A DNA stretch of 64,000 nt. Origin: Rotaria socialis. Its lineage: Eukaryota > Rotifera > Eurotatoria > Philodinida > Philodinidae. The DNA is taken from NCBI GenBank assembly GCA_905331475.1, contig CAJNYU010002054.1, forward strand, positions 248,001-312,000, written 5' to 3'. The notes under the pieces were generated by a model that worked only from the letters and a program-made list of their open reading frames with translations, did no database searches and was not told where the DNA came from. Below are positions 50,331 through 63,679 of the stretch, one piece after another (position 1 is the stretch's first letter; every line of letters begins with the position of its first letter). The translations under genes were made by a program, and so were the position numbers.

Positions 50331-52313
50331 TGCTCTTAGAATAAATGATAAAAACACTTTGAATTCTTTCTTCTGATTTCCCCTTAATCTGACCAGTGTC
50401 GTCAAACAGCTGAGTACAATGATGGGTAGAGGGAGAAAACGAACAGAAAATACCGATCCATGGAAATACAGACGATTGGCTGGACGCAGTTTTTTCTGTC
50501 TATTATTCTATCGACAAATGTAAAAAATGACGAAGTTTTTAAGTGGAGTGTAACTCAAAATATTCGAATGACAGTTTCACAGAAAACCAAGTCGAATTTA
50601 CAATTCTGATTATATGTTAATCGATCACTATCGACAAAAGGCTCAGAGGCATATGAAAAACTAGCGTCATCTATAACAGATGTGCTTTTATACTGTTATA
50701 CAATGTTTCTAACAGCAAGGATCAGACTTTGCCAGAAACTATTCAAGACCCTTACGATATTCGATTGACACTCTGTTTGATACTTTGCTCATGAAGACAA
50801 AGTGTCAAGCCGCTTCTTGCTGAAAATAATTTATACTTTGCTGCTCATCGAAAATATCTTCCAATCTCCACTCCTGAATTTTGTGATTAATATTGATGCA
50901 TTCATTATCCTGATATTTTCTAGTTAGTATTTGGGTTTATTGAAACGCTTTTCTGCATTTCAATTGTTGTTATTTTTTCATACTTGCTTGACAGAACCTT
51001 TTAGGCAACTTATGCGAATACTTTTTCATCACCGTTGATCGACAGCAGTGTAATTCGCAGTACTGTGTAACTAATAAATGTATTTTCAGTTTAGTACGGG
51101 ACACAAGTTTATTTTATATACAGCATCCTTGCCCACAAACAATGCTCTGGGCACAGAAATATATTTTTCGTACTTAAAATAAATTAGTATCGACAATTGT
51201 ATTTTGTTTTTGTTTTTGTCCCGTCTATAAAATATCAGTTAAAACAATATCTTCATCGAATGCCATTAATCACTAAAAGCTGCATATTTTCTATTGGATC
51301 TTATATAGGGATGTAATAGAAGCGTCTCAATCAGGAGTTGCACTTTAATTTTAAAGTTAAAGTAATTTCTTTTGTAAACAAATTCCTTTTTCACAAGAGA
51401 TAAAATATATGTGCAACTTCTTCGTGAAAAATAGTCTTAAAAAAAACTTTTTTGTCAAACAGATATCTTCTTTTCGCAAAAGAAAATTTTTTAGAAGTCT
51501 GCTGCCACATCAACATTTTCAAAGTTAAACTATTCCTCCTAGCCTCTCAACGTGCCAATATATTGAAGTATGGGGAGATAGACGAGTCAAGGCCGTGACT
51601 GGAGAGCTTTTTTTGGATTCAACAGATTGCCTACATTACAGTGGCATTTTGAAAATTAGTGAACAAAAATCTGAATAAAACGCTCAAGAATCCGATTGAT
51701 GAAAACACGAACTTCACAAGAGCAGAGTATGAGCCTCTCTGCCAATCGAATACCCGTAATAAAGTTATTTGAAATATTTAATTTTCTTTAATCGAATTCT
51801 AAGAATTTGCATCTTGGAAACTTTGAGACAAACTGTTTAAAAGAATGGTATAGAAAAGGTCGAAACTAAGAATGTCGAAAAAATCGAATTTGGTTTAAAT
51901 AAACAATTTAGTATGGAATTGTATTCTGTTGATAGCTCGAGTTATTTTATGATATTTTGCTGATTGTCAATTGTATGGCACGACTATCTAGAGCGTTTGG
52001 GTGTCGATACTGTCATTTAGAGCACCCACATCATGACTTGTACCATCACGCTCAGTTGTAACTTCATTCTCACCCGCACCTCCACCCTCATCCTCACCCA
52101 CACGTACATTCATACCCAGATACTCACTCTCATCTTCACCCACACTCATATAGGTCTGATTTTAAACGAGTTCTATTTTTCAAAGTATCAATAAAGTTAT
52201 TTACATTTGAATAATCTAATTAAACTAACGTATTTTAAGATTTTCGAAATTTTCTTTCGACGAAACTATCATTCGATATTTTTTGTTTCGACTTTTTCTA
52301 TACATACCATGAA
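50331..52313. other. Intergenic, includes CACCC-rich simple sequence
   Basis: No gene is supported. Around 52025-52150 lies a degenerate C/A-rich tandem sequence (CTCACCCTCATCCTCACCC and variants) on the plus strand. Otherwise nothing is recognised. Confidence 0.45.
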
Positions 52314-52644
52314 AATCACTTCCGACACATTAATTGATGAGCCTTATCCATATCTGCTACTTATACACCTTAGCGAGAATATTCTCCTGTGGTTTCTTGA
52401 AAACTGGCGACGTTTTCGGAAGGTTCCGGGGGTTTTGCGGACTTAAATTTTTGCTGCTTCTGCAGTTGGTTCTAATTATGCCAGAAAACAGGTGAAAGCA
52501 TACTTTTCATATATAACAGCAAAAACCACTGAAACCTTCCGAAAACCTCGCCAGTTTTCAAGAAACTCCATGAGAATATTCTCGCTAAGGTGTAGAAGTA
52601 GCAGATATGGATAGGGCCCATCAAATAACGTGTCGAAAGTGATT
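52314..52644. repeat. Inverted repeat of about 123-bp arms, MITE-like
   Basis: Arms 52314-52436 and 52519-52644 are imperfect reverse complements sharing TATCCATATCTGCTAC, CACCTTAGCGAGAATATTCTC and TTTCTTGAAAACTGGCGA, with a loop of about 82 bases. No transposase, target duplication or function is visible. Confidence 0.75.
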
Positions 52645-54543
52645 TGCATCGGTTTCGGTAAGTGTTAATAAGAGAAGATACCTTGAAAACCTTCTGGTTC
52701 TCCAGAAGCATTGCACCCAGATATTGTGATCCGATATTAGATTTTTCTAGTGAAAGGTATAGAACCCGCTCTGGTCTATCATTTGAAACTAAAATGAGGG
52801 TTCTACGACGCAGCGTGTACCTAGGCAAGGTTTTTCAAAAAAATTAATTTCCACGGGGAAATGAAGAAAAAAATCTCGTTTTTGCTGGGACAGTATTTTG
52901 CGAATAACGATTTTTCGAAAAAGATAGAGAACTGTTGTTTTCACCATTGAAATCAGTGCCACAAACTACATCTGGTTAGGTGTTTCGCATCGCTTGCGTA
53001 ACTGATTTTGTAGAAAGTGGTAGAAGTCATGTGGATTCACCCGTTTATATATGAAAAGTAATGTGCTACCAGAAACTGCGCCTCATACTTATAGGATCAG
53101 AAAGATAAGCTTGATTTTTGTTGGAAGTTTCATCCAATCATTATAAATTTCACTGAACTCGAAATTACAGTACTCTTGATCGCCAGGCCACGCGCCAAAG
53201 ACCGAAAACGAATCTAGCCGAATTGAAATCGGCTAAAAAAGAACACAATCGAATCAAACCGAGCCGAAACTCGTACCATTTCTTGATAAGTGATGTCGAA
53301 CTGAACTGGACTGAACAATAACTAATTTTATTTCGATTAAGTAATGATTTTATACCAACATAAAAATCATTGATTAAATTACAATTTGGTCAATTTGCTC
53401 GCGGCACATAATGACAACACGATGTGTAATCGTGCATTTAGCATTCCTGACATTATCTTCGTATGAGGTCGTAACTTTTCTTAACACTACTAGCCCAATT
53501 GTGTTTGTGAGGATCAATCACTCTAAGCGATTTAAATCCTTAATTCATTTCTTTTTCCTAGTTGTTGCTCTTTTTTTAAGGAAAGTAAACACCTGCTTAT
53601 CTAAGTAACAACACAGTATCATTCCGCAAGCAGGTAACCATTTTCGATTTTCTCCTCACTCATATTTCGTAATCACTATACCTTGACTTTCTAAAAGTTT
53701 GCTCAATTTTAAGTTCCATTTTAATATGTCGTTAATTGAAATTTCGCTACAACAACTTATCTTGGCTTCATTATAAGATCACATGTCAAACTCCATTCCA
53801 TTATATCAAAGCAATAGTAAAAATTATAAAACTATTGCATTTCATAGGGAAAATGTCCGAGTAGCATGCTGAAAGCCACGATAATGACTTTTCAGCTCTG
53901 AAATTACATGATGCAGATGAATTTACTGTGATTTCTGGTTCAATATCATGCGTTAAATGACAGGTAGAAATCGAACCAGTAAAACTCGGCATGTGATCTA
54001 CTGACTGATGAAAAGGAGACGCTTGTTTTTCAATGGTTATTTCTAAATGCACTGGTTCAATATTTTTTTTAAAACTGGGCCAAATATTAAGATTTATATA
54101 TATTTAGAATCAGCATAAAAGAGGAAGAAGATGTGATTAATATTTTTCTGGCGCTTCATAGAAAATTAATAGGTGACGCTAGCTGACTTTTTTCATGATA
54201 GAGGGTTGCTATGGAAATAATATAGAATCTTTGAAATATGAATAGATCTCAATTGACATATGACAACAGATGATATATTAGTATTTTGTTGAACTTGTTT
54301 CCAGTATTATTGACTGTTTTACAATGTGCATTTTATGTTATCGCAATGATTTCATTTTGCAATCGTAGACAAATAAAAATACAATACGAAATGCAGAGCA
54401 TATCAAGGAAAAAATCTTTATAACAAAAAAGTAAAAAATTATCATATAAAAAATAATCATATAAAAAATAATCATATAAAAAATAAAATCATAAAAAATA
54501 AAATCATAAAAAAATATATGAATTAAGAAAATAATTATTTTAA
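52645..54543. other. Intergenic, no gene recognised
   Basis: Short frames (53411-53608, 53801-54052 minus) have no domain. The right end contains an AT-rich tandem of AATCATATAAAAAAT-type units (about 54437-54516), just downstream of the stop codon of the minus-strand gene. Confidence 0.45.
54437..54516. repeat. AT-rich tandem repeat, unit about 15 bp
   Basis: Four to five units of AATCATATAAAAAAT and the shortened AATCATAAAAAATAA. It sits about 30 bases beyond the stop codon of the XPG-like/CXC gene, so it may lie in its 3' untranslated region. Confidence 0.8.
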
Positions 54544-57500
54544 TCAGCCAAATGTACTAAGATCATCAGATGAGTCAATATTCTAAAATAGTGTATAAGA
54601 AAGAAGTAAATGATTAAATAATTAGTCTGTTTTGCTCCGTATATCGTACCTGTATTAGATCTGAAGAATTTGAAGATGCATCTTCATCAGAGTCATGCAA
54701 TATGACGTCAGAGTTGATGGTCTCATTTGATTTGCAAAAGTAATCATGATCGTGGAAGATGTTATTTGTATTCGTTGATTCGATTGATCTCTAAAAGTTA
54801 GAATGAGATAAGTGGATTAAATTACTTATTGAACTTACTGTTTCAGCATGTTTTGGTACCAAATCATTGGAAATTGATGAGCGATTGGAACATTTCGTCG
54901 GATCACACAAGCAGTATATTGTACATGGTTGTGAATATTTACCACATTTGCACCTCTTACAATCGCCCGTACATTTGCAAGACTTATAGTAAGAAATATT
55001 CTTCGAAATTGAAAATTTCTAAAACGTTTCACTTACATGGAAACAAGAGTTATCTTTTGGTAAAGGCATTTTTGTCGTCCATTTTATTCTGATTTCATTG
55101 TTGATCTTTTCAAAACCGTATGGTTCATGATCAGGATAAGGAAGATTATCAATATGTGCACTTCTCCACACTTGATATTGTCTGCTCGCTCTACGACAAT
55201 GATGAAACAATGCAACAGCTGATGGGGGAAGTATGAGAACAATAGATTTGTTTCCTTTCTGGAGTGCATTAAGTGCCATAGTTGCACGTAAATTATCAAT
55301 CGATGTGAATGACGTGCTAGTCGAAGGTTTCAAATTCGATGCATTCATTGAGGCCATATGTAAAGTTTTTTTCACTTGTGATCGGCGATTACCATGATGA
55401 ATACAATCATAAATGATTCTTTCAACGACATAAATATCCTTTTGATTCATAGGAAATGCTGAAAGATTTTGCAGTTCAGCATAACGTGAAGGCGAAGCAA
55501 AATATGTTTCAAAAAATGTCGTTTTGGATATGTTTCTGAAGAACGAAGTTGTATCACAACCACTGATAGCATGTAGAGCAAGTAAGATTTCCGGAAATAT
55601 GTGATACTTATTAATTAATTGATGATGTATCATAGTGCAATCGATATATTTTGGTTGACCACTACGAACGGTTGCATCAACAATAACTTTTGATAAATCA
55701 ACAGTATTTGCATATGATATCATTAAAAATACAACATCAGTGTCGGCAGATCGCACACACACATGTTTATAATTATATAAAACAGCGTCTTGTAAATGAA
55801 GAACTAAACGTGTATCCGCTTCTTCATGATTAAATTCTAGAGAAAATGCTTGTTCTGGTGGTAGATCATCTGAAATTAAGATAAAAGAATTTTAGATGGA
55901 ATAATGCGTAAAACTAAGAAATTCATGAAGTAATCATTGAAGTATAAATTAATTGTGGTACCTGTGTCTATTGTGATGTTGATAACAAAGAAAAATTATG
56001 TAGTCTATTAAATGACGAGGAAGATGAAAGAATCCAGCTTTCATAAAGAATGTATAATGGATAACGAATCGGAGAGATATTGAATTAAAAAGTTGAATTG
56101 TGAGCATGTAAACGTTTTTTTACTTACTAGCTTCTTTTTACTTCCTAACACTATTCAACTGGGTTAAGAATATTACTTTTATTTCTACATCATCCTTACT
56201 TTCATTACTAACACTGACAGAATCAGAGTAATGTATACTTATCAGATGTTAAACTTAAATACACTGATCGAAAGTTGCCGTGAACTGAAATTAAAAAAAT
56301 ACATTGTATGCTCAAGTATAACCAATGATTTATTACTTACCGAGGTTTGAAAATCATAATATGGACTATGATGATGTGTTCGTGCATCAAACTACAAAAA
56401 CTATAATTAGTCTTACTTGAGAGATACAAAGCAGTTGTACTCGGGCCACCAATAACAAGTTTCTTCTGTGCTGGAATTAATTCGAACGCCTCTGGAAGCT
56501 GCCAACATTGGACGACAGCAGCTGCTAAAGTGGCACGATTACCACATCGTAAGAAGCTATCGAACTGTTGACCAGTTGGCAATTTATGTTCGGGCAATAA
56601 TTTATAATAAGTGACTCTGTGTTCATCAATAACTGTATGCCGATCAATGAAACGTTTTGCTGTATAACTTCGATTAGAATCAAATACAATATCAATACGA
56701 TCATACGAATTAAATTCTGGAATAATGTTTTTTTCAAGTAGATAAATTGCATAATCTAATGCAGTATGACCATGCATAGGACGTGTTTGTAAAAGAGCAC
56801 CACCGTCGATAAGTAAAGCCGATTCATGAGTGTTTGTTGATGATATAGTAAATGGATTGATTGTACCAAAACTATCGGGAACCTTTTCTTTTAAAAAGTT
56901 TATAACTTTCGACTTGCTTTGTTGATACAAAAAATCTTGATTATTCCGATCGCATAATGAAAGTGGCCATGATGAAAATTCGTGTCCAAAGAATTCAACC
57001 AGATTCATTTTTGGCCGATATCGACTAAGCATCAGTGCTTTTATAATAGTTTCATCAATTTCTTTTATATTTTGTATTGATTTTTTTGCCACACGTTTAA
57101 CTATTCCTGATTGTTGATCAACTTGATCATTATCAATCAGCTTTAATAACTTCATTTTTTTCAAAGTTGCTTGACAAGGTGTTGAACAATTCACAAGACG
57201 TTCTTTTACCTTACAGAAAAAAAAAGAATATTTTTCCACAATTAATTATACTTACGAATTCTTCTATGGCAACTTGTCCGCGTAGAATGTAACCCAAAAT
57301 ATCATCAATAATTATCGATTTAAACTGTTGTCCAGAAAAAAGCTGTGTAACAGTTTCCTCATCACATGTAAATAAACGTTCTTTGACGAGGATCATAAGT
57401 AATGTGCCGAAATCGTGCTCATCAGCTTCAAGTCTTGACGGAGTGCATTCAATATGAGCATCAATATTATTGTTTTCGGTCTCGTATTCAGCTAGTTCAC

Positions 57501-60500
57501 ATGTAATAGTGGATAATAAAGATCGATAAGAAAATGATTTGCACCAAATATCGATCATATCTTTATCATATCGACCAGATATACCTCCTTGACCTTTACC
57601 AGCTTTATTAATTGTTACTTCAATTGTCTGATCCATAGCTATAGATGAAAAAGGACGTGGCGTACGTTGTACTGCAAATGCATTCGCAAGAACGTTGAAC
57701 AATTCATCAGAACATGAGCGAAGATCAGTAATGTGTCTTGCACATAGTCGCGCTAAAATAGACATTTGAATATTGACTTTATAAAGTAAGAAAACTTTCA
57801 TTTTCTATTTTGAATACTAAATGGCATTTTTCTCAATATCTGCTTGTACATAAAAAAGAAATACGCACCATAATTTTGATGATTTGTTGTGAAGAATAAC
57901 GGTGCCATACGACTTAATGCTGCATTACGAGCATCAAAATCAGCCGATCGAATGGCTATATACATATCAATTAAAGGACCAATGAGATCATTAAAAACAA
58001 AATGCCAAAATTTAAATTTCTTGTTTTGATTGTTCTTATCAGCAATCCATTCATTAAACACTATAAATAACTGATGTTGTTGTACTGTATCCTGAAATTT
58101 TTTGAACCTTTCAATAGAAAAACTAATGAATTTAACAAAAAAAGAAAAGAATGAAAACAGCACAAACCATTCTATTTTCAATGTATTGGAAGTAACATCA
58201 TACGGTATGGTCTTCAAGAGAGCTTCAAGATCGTTGACAATTTCAATAGGCATGTCGTTCAAAAATTGATGAATTAGTAATGTGGCCAAAGTAGAATGCA
58301 ATAATTTCATAGCACGTAAGGATTTATTGAAATGAGAACAATTCATAATTGATCGAAAACTTGCTCCTCTATATAATTCACCTAATGCTGTATCAATACC
58401 AGAATATTCCAATATGTCCCATACAGCAATCATATAATTCTTCATTATGTGAAATTCACCTGGATACGGTAATAATTTGTCAAATAGCACTTTATGATTG
58501 TCTTTTACCTTAATTAAAAAAGCAAAAACAAAATCGATCACGTAAAATGTGTGCTACTATTTACTTGAATGCAGTTTCTGTAAATTTTTTCATCGACCAC
58601 GACTACAGCCGCTTCTTGCAAACCGTTGTCCAACAATCGTTGCTTCGTTGATTCCATACATTCGTAAGTAGTCGAGATTTTATTTGGATCACTGTGAACT
58701 GGTGGAAGGAATGCAACATGATGTATAGGACGCGGCGATGACGAAACATAAGAGGCAAAAAAGCCTGATGTTAGTGGAATAAGTATGCAGGGCCGTGTTA
58801 TGGAAAAAGCTGAATCTAAATGCTTTGTACCAAACCAACACTTGATGAGATTGAAACAGAATAAAGATATATCATGATTCGAACATGTAAATCCTTGATA
58901 AAGACTTGGTTGAATATTCAAATGATTTTTTCTCGTATCTGGAAATAAAAAGACAAAAGTAGCTGAATCTTATGACAGACAGAGGAAATACCTGATGCAT
59001 TAGTTGTGTTTGCTGAAGTAACCGGAAGTAAAGACGAAAGTGAATTGTTTGGTGAAGTAGACGAAGAAAAGTTCGTAAGTTTTCCATCGTTTTCATCACT
59101 TTGTAAAATAATTCTATTAACAACATGTAAACTACCTTCACCTCTTAACGTTTCTTTGTTCATATTAAAGTTATCATGTACTTCAATCATAAAACTATTG
59201 GCACGAATATTTGAAGGTAATCCAGATCCACTTGTATCATTATTTTTTGCAATACGATGATAAAGGCGTGAAAGGTTTCTATGTGAACATACAACACCAA
59301 ATCTATTAAGCACTGTCAGTAGCTCATATGAATGTGCGTGCCGAAAGACTTCATTCGCCAATAAAATATGTTTAGGTGACACAATTCGGTCATTTTTAAT
59401 ATTAATGATATCATAGCAAATAGAAATATTTTTGAGCCAGTTTTCACTAGTACGAAACAAATCAATATCAAATGCATCTAAATATCTAAAAACAGAAAAC
59501 CACACATTCATACTTAGTGTAATGGCTTGAATATATATGTATCTTACGCATATTCACTTTTTATTTTAGAAAACTTGCGATTGCTTGCTGTTAACATACC
59601 AATAAAATTTCTCAGCAACATTGGAACAAGACTATTCAATATGCCAGACGTCATATTAGTAATCTTCTCAGGTTCTTTATGGAAGACTTGAATCAGATAA
59701 ATATTCTCTCGGATTTGTTCACGCAACGTGGTAATTGCTGTAAATAGTGCTAGACATAATTGTTTCTTTCCGTTACTTTGTATTGAATCATCTTGATCAG
59801 TAGTAGCCGTAACATTGGATTGCGATAAATTGTAAGAAAAGGACGATGACAAAATATTTTGTAAATGACCACCGATGTTATTTAGACCAATATATGTTCC
59901 AAGACGCTTAGCAATCTTGCCGAACCAAAACTTCCCAGGTGAATGCTCTTGCATCTGTCGTTGTACCCAATCATTTCTCAATTGTATATCATCTAATTTT
60001 TCCTGGTGTTGGGTACATATAATACTTCTCAACTTATCTTTGATCTCATTCAAAGAAATAAGTTTATCTTGTACTTGTTCTGTAACCCAAGTAATTAGTT
60101 CATCCATTGGTGATTTATAAGCATCTTCACGACATGCTGAACCAGGACTTTCAGCTTCAGATTGACTACGATGAGATAACGTTGATAATCTTTTTCGAAT
60201 AGCATTAGTAATCTAATGAAATTAATATAGTTACATGTGTTTTATTGATTGAAATAATAGCTAACCTTCCGCTTATAGTAATAAGATCGTGAATTAACCT
60301 TTCTTGAACGTCTCAATTTCGGTTTATCAGTATCTGTTCGATTCAATCCATCGCTCAACCTTTCCGTATCATTTTAAAACATAGGTGATGATATGGAACG
60401 AGCAGTTGACAAAAAAAATGAATCTTCATCGATAGTACATTCATTATTAAGATCTTCCCAATTACCAGTTACGTTATCTTCGTCAAAGATAGATGATTCC

Positions 60501-61963
60501 GGTGGTATATCATTGAAACAATGTGCATACGTCTCTTCTTGATAACTGTTACTCATCAACATATCTGGATCAGACGAAATAATGGATGCTTCTTCATTCA
60601 CATCATCGGTCGGGCATATCGATGAGTGAAAAATATCATTAAATGTAGTATCAACGAAAAGTGGTACATTAAGATCTATTAGAAATCTATGTGATGCTAA
60701 AAAAAAGACTCCAATGAAATCTTACTAGATGTTGGATCATGTTGATTTTCAATTTCTGGAATAAAAAGATTATTAGTGCTGATTAAAGATTCAAAAGTTG
60801 TTTGCACTGAACATGTTGATAAAAAGCTATCATTATTGAACAATTTGGGTAAGATTAATGAACATTTTGAGCCTAAAACGAGCAAATATGAATACGATAC
60901 ACAGCAATATGTGATACATACTAATATTTATTGTTTTGGTGACAATTTGGGTCATCAAGGAAAGTAATTCAGTAACTGTCTTTTCAATATGATCGTTAGT
61001 CTTTTTGTTAAAATTTAATAAACTAGATCGTTGAAGACTGCTGATATTTTCAATATTTGATAAAATGCTAGTTTCTAAAATATAAAAATTCAATCTTCTG
61101 TACTATATGGATCAGTTTATTCAATAGAAACCTGCAAATTCTCGAGTTATTAATGAATTTAGTTCTTTATCAAGCGGCTCATCTAGATTAAATGATGCTT
61201 CCAGATCATTGATAGATAAATTGATAGTTGATGAAAGAAAATGATTTTTGTTCGAGTCTATAAATAATTAAAGGAAAGAATAAAATTGATCAAACAAAAT
61301 TCGATAAACATAACTTGATTACTTTCGAAACAATCAGTGCTTGCATGGACCATCCACGGATTATTCGATAAACAAGTAGGAGACAATGAGGATATCGGAG
61401 AAATACACAGTAATGGTTCATTGTCAGGTTTTTCATTTTGATTCATTCTAATTGGGCAAACAATTTGGTCGTCATTTTTGGTCGTTGTTGTAAACACTGT
61501 ATTTTCACTCAGTGAATCTTCTTTGAGCATTGACGAAGGAGAAATATCCATTTCAATATCTGTATTCGTATTGCAGTCTAATAGATATATTATACATATA
61601 TATACAGTATGAAATTATGTTGCTACCAAGAAGCGACTCACCCAATACTGCATCCAGTGATGATTGATGTTCACACTGATGAACTGTTTGCATATTATTA
61701 CTTATGGGATTTAAACAAGTATTATTAGCAGGTACTTCTTTCACTTGATTCTGATAACGATACCATCCATACAAGCTGTTGTAGCATGTTTCATGCACCG
61801 ATGAACCAAGCAACGGAACAGATAAATCGAAACCATATCTGGATTGATAGGCAGATATTAATAGTTTTTCAACGGCTACTGTTGTAATAACTTTGAACTT
61901 ATTCCGAGTTAATCTTGAGCCGATTCCGCATATCGAGCATACTCGTTCTCTAGCTTTTGGCAT
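54544..61963 (-). CDS. Large XPG/FEN1-like and CXC-domain protein of a multicopy invertebrate family, one in-frame stop
   Basis: Seventeen exons join in phase: 61963-61642, 61577-61323, 61257-61132, 61074-60922, 60872-60726, 60696-60266, 60212-59548, 59485-58992, 58938-58565, 58508-58168, 58107-57869, 57752-57256, 57209-56417, 55869-55037, 54982-54839, 54790-54650 and 54582-54544 (TGA), 1,998 codons. An in-frame TAA at 60376-60374 is codon 442. Domains in order: C9/C12/H57/C60 zinc motif; acidic low-complexity region; EVHDNFNMNKETLRGEG near 800; GEFHIMKNYM...YSGIDTALGELY near 1005; MDQTIEVTINKAGKGQGGI near 1225; XPG-like acids LLIDGG (1483), DIVFD (1525), NHEEADTR, SADTDVV, GCDTTS (about 1706); CXC domain 1891-1935 (CKCTGDCKRCKCGKY). 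These blocks match an uncharacterised family expanded in corals, molluscs and other invertebrates, often looking mobile-element-like. A DNA-directed nuclease role is inference. No flanking inverted repeats were found. Confidence 0.75.
60374..60376 (-). other. In-frame TAA inside exon 6 of the large gene
   Basis: The frame reads ISSPMF, TAA, then NDTERLSDGLNRTDTDKPKL without any phase change, and leaves the exon at a good donor (60265). Skipping the stop by splicing would need a 21-base intron (GTTTTAA...GAAAG), which is implausibly short. A nonsense allele, assembly error, readthrough or two adjacent genes are the alternatives. Confidence 0.85.
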
Positions 61964-62581
61964 GGTAGAATTACAGAGAAATCTGAAATACAAACTTTAC
62001 AGTCAAGAGCTAATATCAACATCGAAATACATTTATGAGCATCGAAAACAAAACACACTTGTATCTAATAATATCGTATAATAATTATTTATTGAACAGC
62101 TAAAATGTATATAAATACAGAACTGTTGTGAATAAAACTGCTTCGTTTATCGGTCTGCTTGCTCATGTTGCTTAGCCGCTTAATGGTAAAAGAACCAATG
62201 AAACGAATAATATCTATGATGCCGTCAGTGTATAATATGAACAGACTGCATAAAGTGAAAAGCGCCAGAACGAAAATATTATACAAAAATATTTCAAACT
62301 ATGACTAATTTTTGTGTGAAATTAGTTTTTTATTTTACCCAGATTTAAAAACAGAATACAAAAGTGCATAAGTGAATTCCTTTTAGAAATAATGCACTGA
62401 TCCATTCACATCAGTCAGTAGATCAATGATTCAGTCTCAGAGAAACGACGACATCACTATAACATACTTCTTTATAGAGTTCCAAGAGATTGCTGAATGG
62501 TTAGATTTATCCAATCATAAAATTGTATGTTATGTATACTGTCGATGTCGAATATAAACATATACTGATTCTAGATGATCA
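61964..62581. promoter_or_regulatory. Shared upstream region of two divergent genes
   Basis: The 618 bases between the ATG of the minus-strand large gene and the ATG of GGNBP2 on the plus strand must contain both leaders and at least part of both promoters. An acceptor-like TTCTAG at 62569-62574 suggests a 5' untranslated intron for GGNBP2. No specific promoter motif can be assigned. Confidence 0.4.
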
Positions 62582-63679
62582 ATGGATAGCTGTGATCCAA
62601 GTACTTGTATGTCTCCAATAAAACCTACAGCTCGACTTGTAGCTGTATGTCAAAAAGAACAAGTGTCATCATTTGATAAACGTCAAATACCAATCAATAT
62701 TGATGAAAACCTTATTGTAAATTATCTTTTTCTCGATTTAAAAATGAAAAGACATATGCTTATATTGAATTTTATAATTAGATGAAACTTCAAGTTGATG
62801 ATGCATGCATAACAGGTGATCATCATTGTTGTAATAAAAAAACGAAAAAGTATGAAACGTTTATTAATGGATATAAAAAATTAACTATGGAAGAATTAAA
62901 TGACGCTCTATGTGTACCCAGTACTCAAATAAAAGAATATATTCTTCATAGTGTACCCTGCATTGGTTGTCGAACAAGGTTTGATAAAATGATTATTCGT
63001 TTTATTTTAAATTAATTAATTTTATTGCATTAGTATTGAAAATTTTATCAAATCATTATTAGAACATCATCATTCAGGATTAGAACCACTCATTATGAAT
63101 GAAAAAGCGTCCATAACTGTAACGAAAATTTATAGCTCTAATCCTGATAATATTTATACACTGTTTTATGTTCATGGGTACAAAAAACAAACATTGAAAG
63201 ATTTCATTGCATTGATTATTATTTTTCTTTCATAGATCGAAATTAAATTCATTTATTGAAAGTATTCCGAAGTCGAAAAAGAATCGTCGATGTATTATTC
63301 ATTCATTAGATAAATCTAAATCTATTAAGTAAAACAATCAGTGTTGTAATTATCCTTTTGTCAAATTTTATTTTTTCTCGCTTTATCTTTTAGCGATTGG
63401 GAACTTGTTTGGGATTCAATGAATGAAGAATGCCGTGATACAATTACATTAATCGAAGCCGATTGTTTACTTGATACATTAGAAAATTATTTACATAAGC
63501 ATAAGTATAATTTTAAAACTCAATGAATATTCATTTCGTTTGTTTATTAATGTATTTGTTTTTTAATAGATTCTGTTCGGAATGTAAACTTAAAGTATTA
63601 GAGGCCTATGATATTTTACTGGACAATGGAGATAATAAACATCGAGATAAGAAAGGATATTGCCCTGCATTATATGAAG
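62582..63679 (+). CDS. ggnbp2: Gametogenetin-binding protein 2 homologue (3' partial)
   Basis: Six exons join in phase: 62582-62716, 62782-62978, 63034-63177, 63236-63328, 63394-63504 and 63570-63679. The coding sequence continues past the window in phase 1. GGNBP2 is a conserved animal protein with cysteine-rich motifs, linked in vertebrates to spermatogenesis and placental growth; its biochemical role is unsettled. Matches to the family follow its order: ARLVAVC and KRQIPI at the N-terminus, VPCIGCR, then YTLFYVHGSKLN, SIPKSKKNRRC, WELVWDSMNEECRD, LLDTLENYLHKHKFC and KGYCPALYEG. The paired cysteines in FCSECKLKV are conserved. Start chosen at the first ATG in frame after an acceptor-like site. 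No exon matching the next family block (cysteine/histidine-rich) is found up to 64000, so it lies beyond the edge. Confidence 0.88.

Noticed and set aside
60360..60380. A 21-base intron that would splice out the TAA in the large gene
   Set aside because: GT-AG borders exist and phase is kept, but the length is far below the 43-base minimum of other introns in the window.
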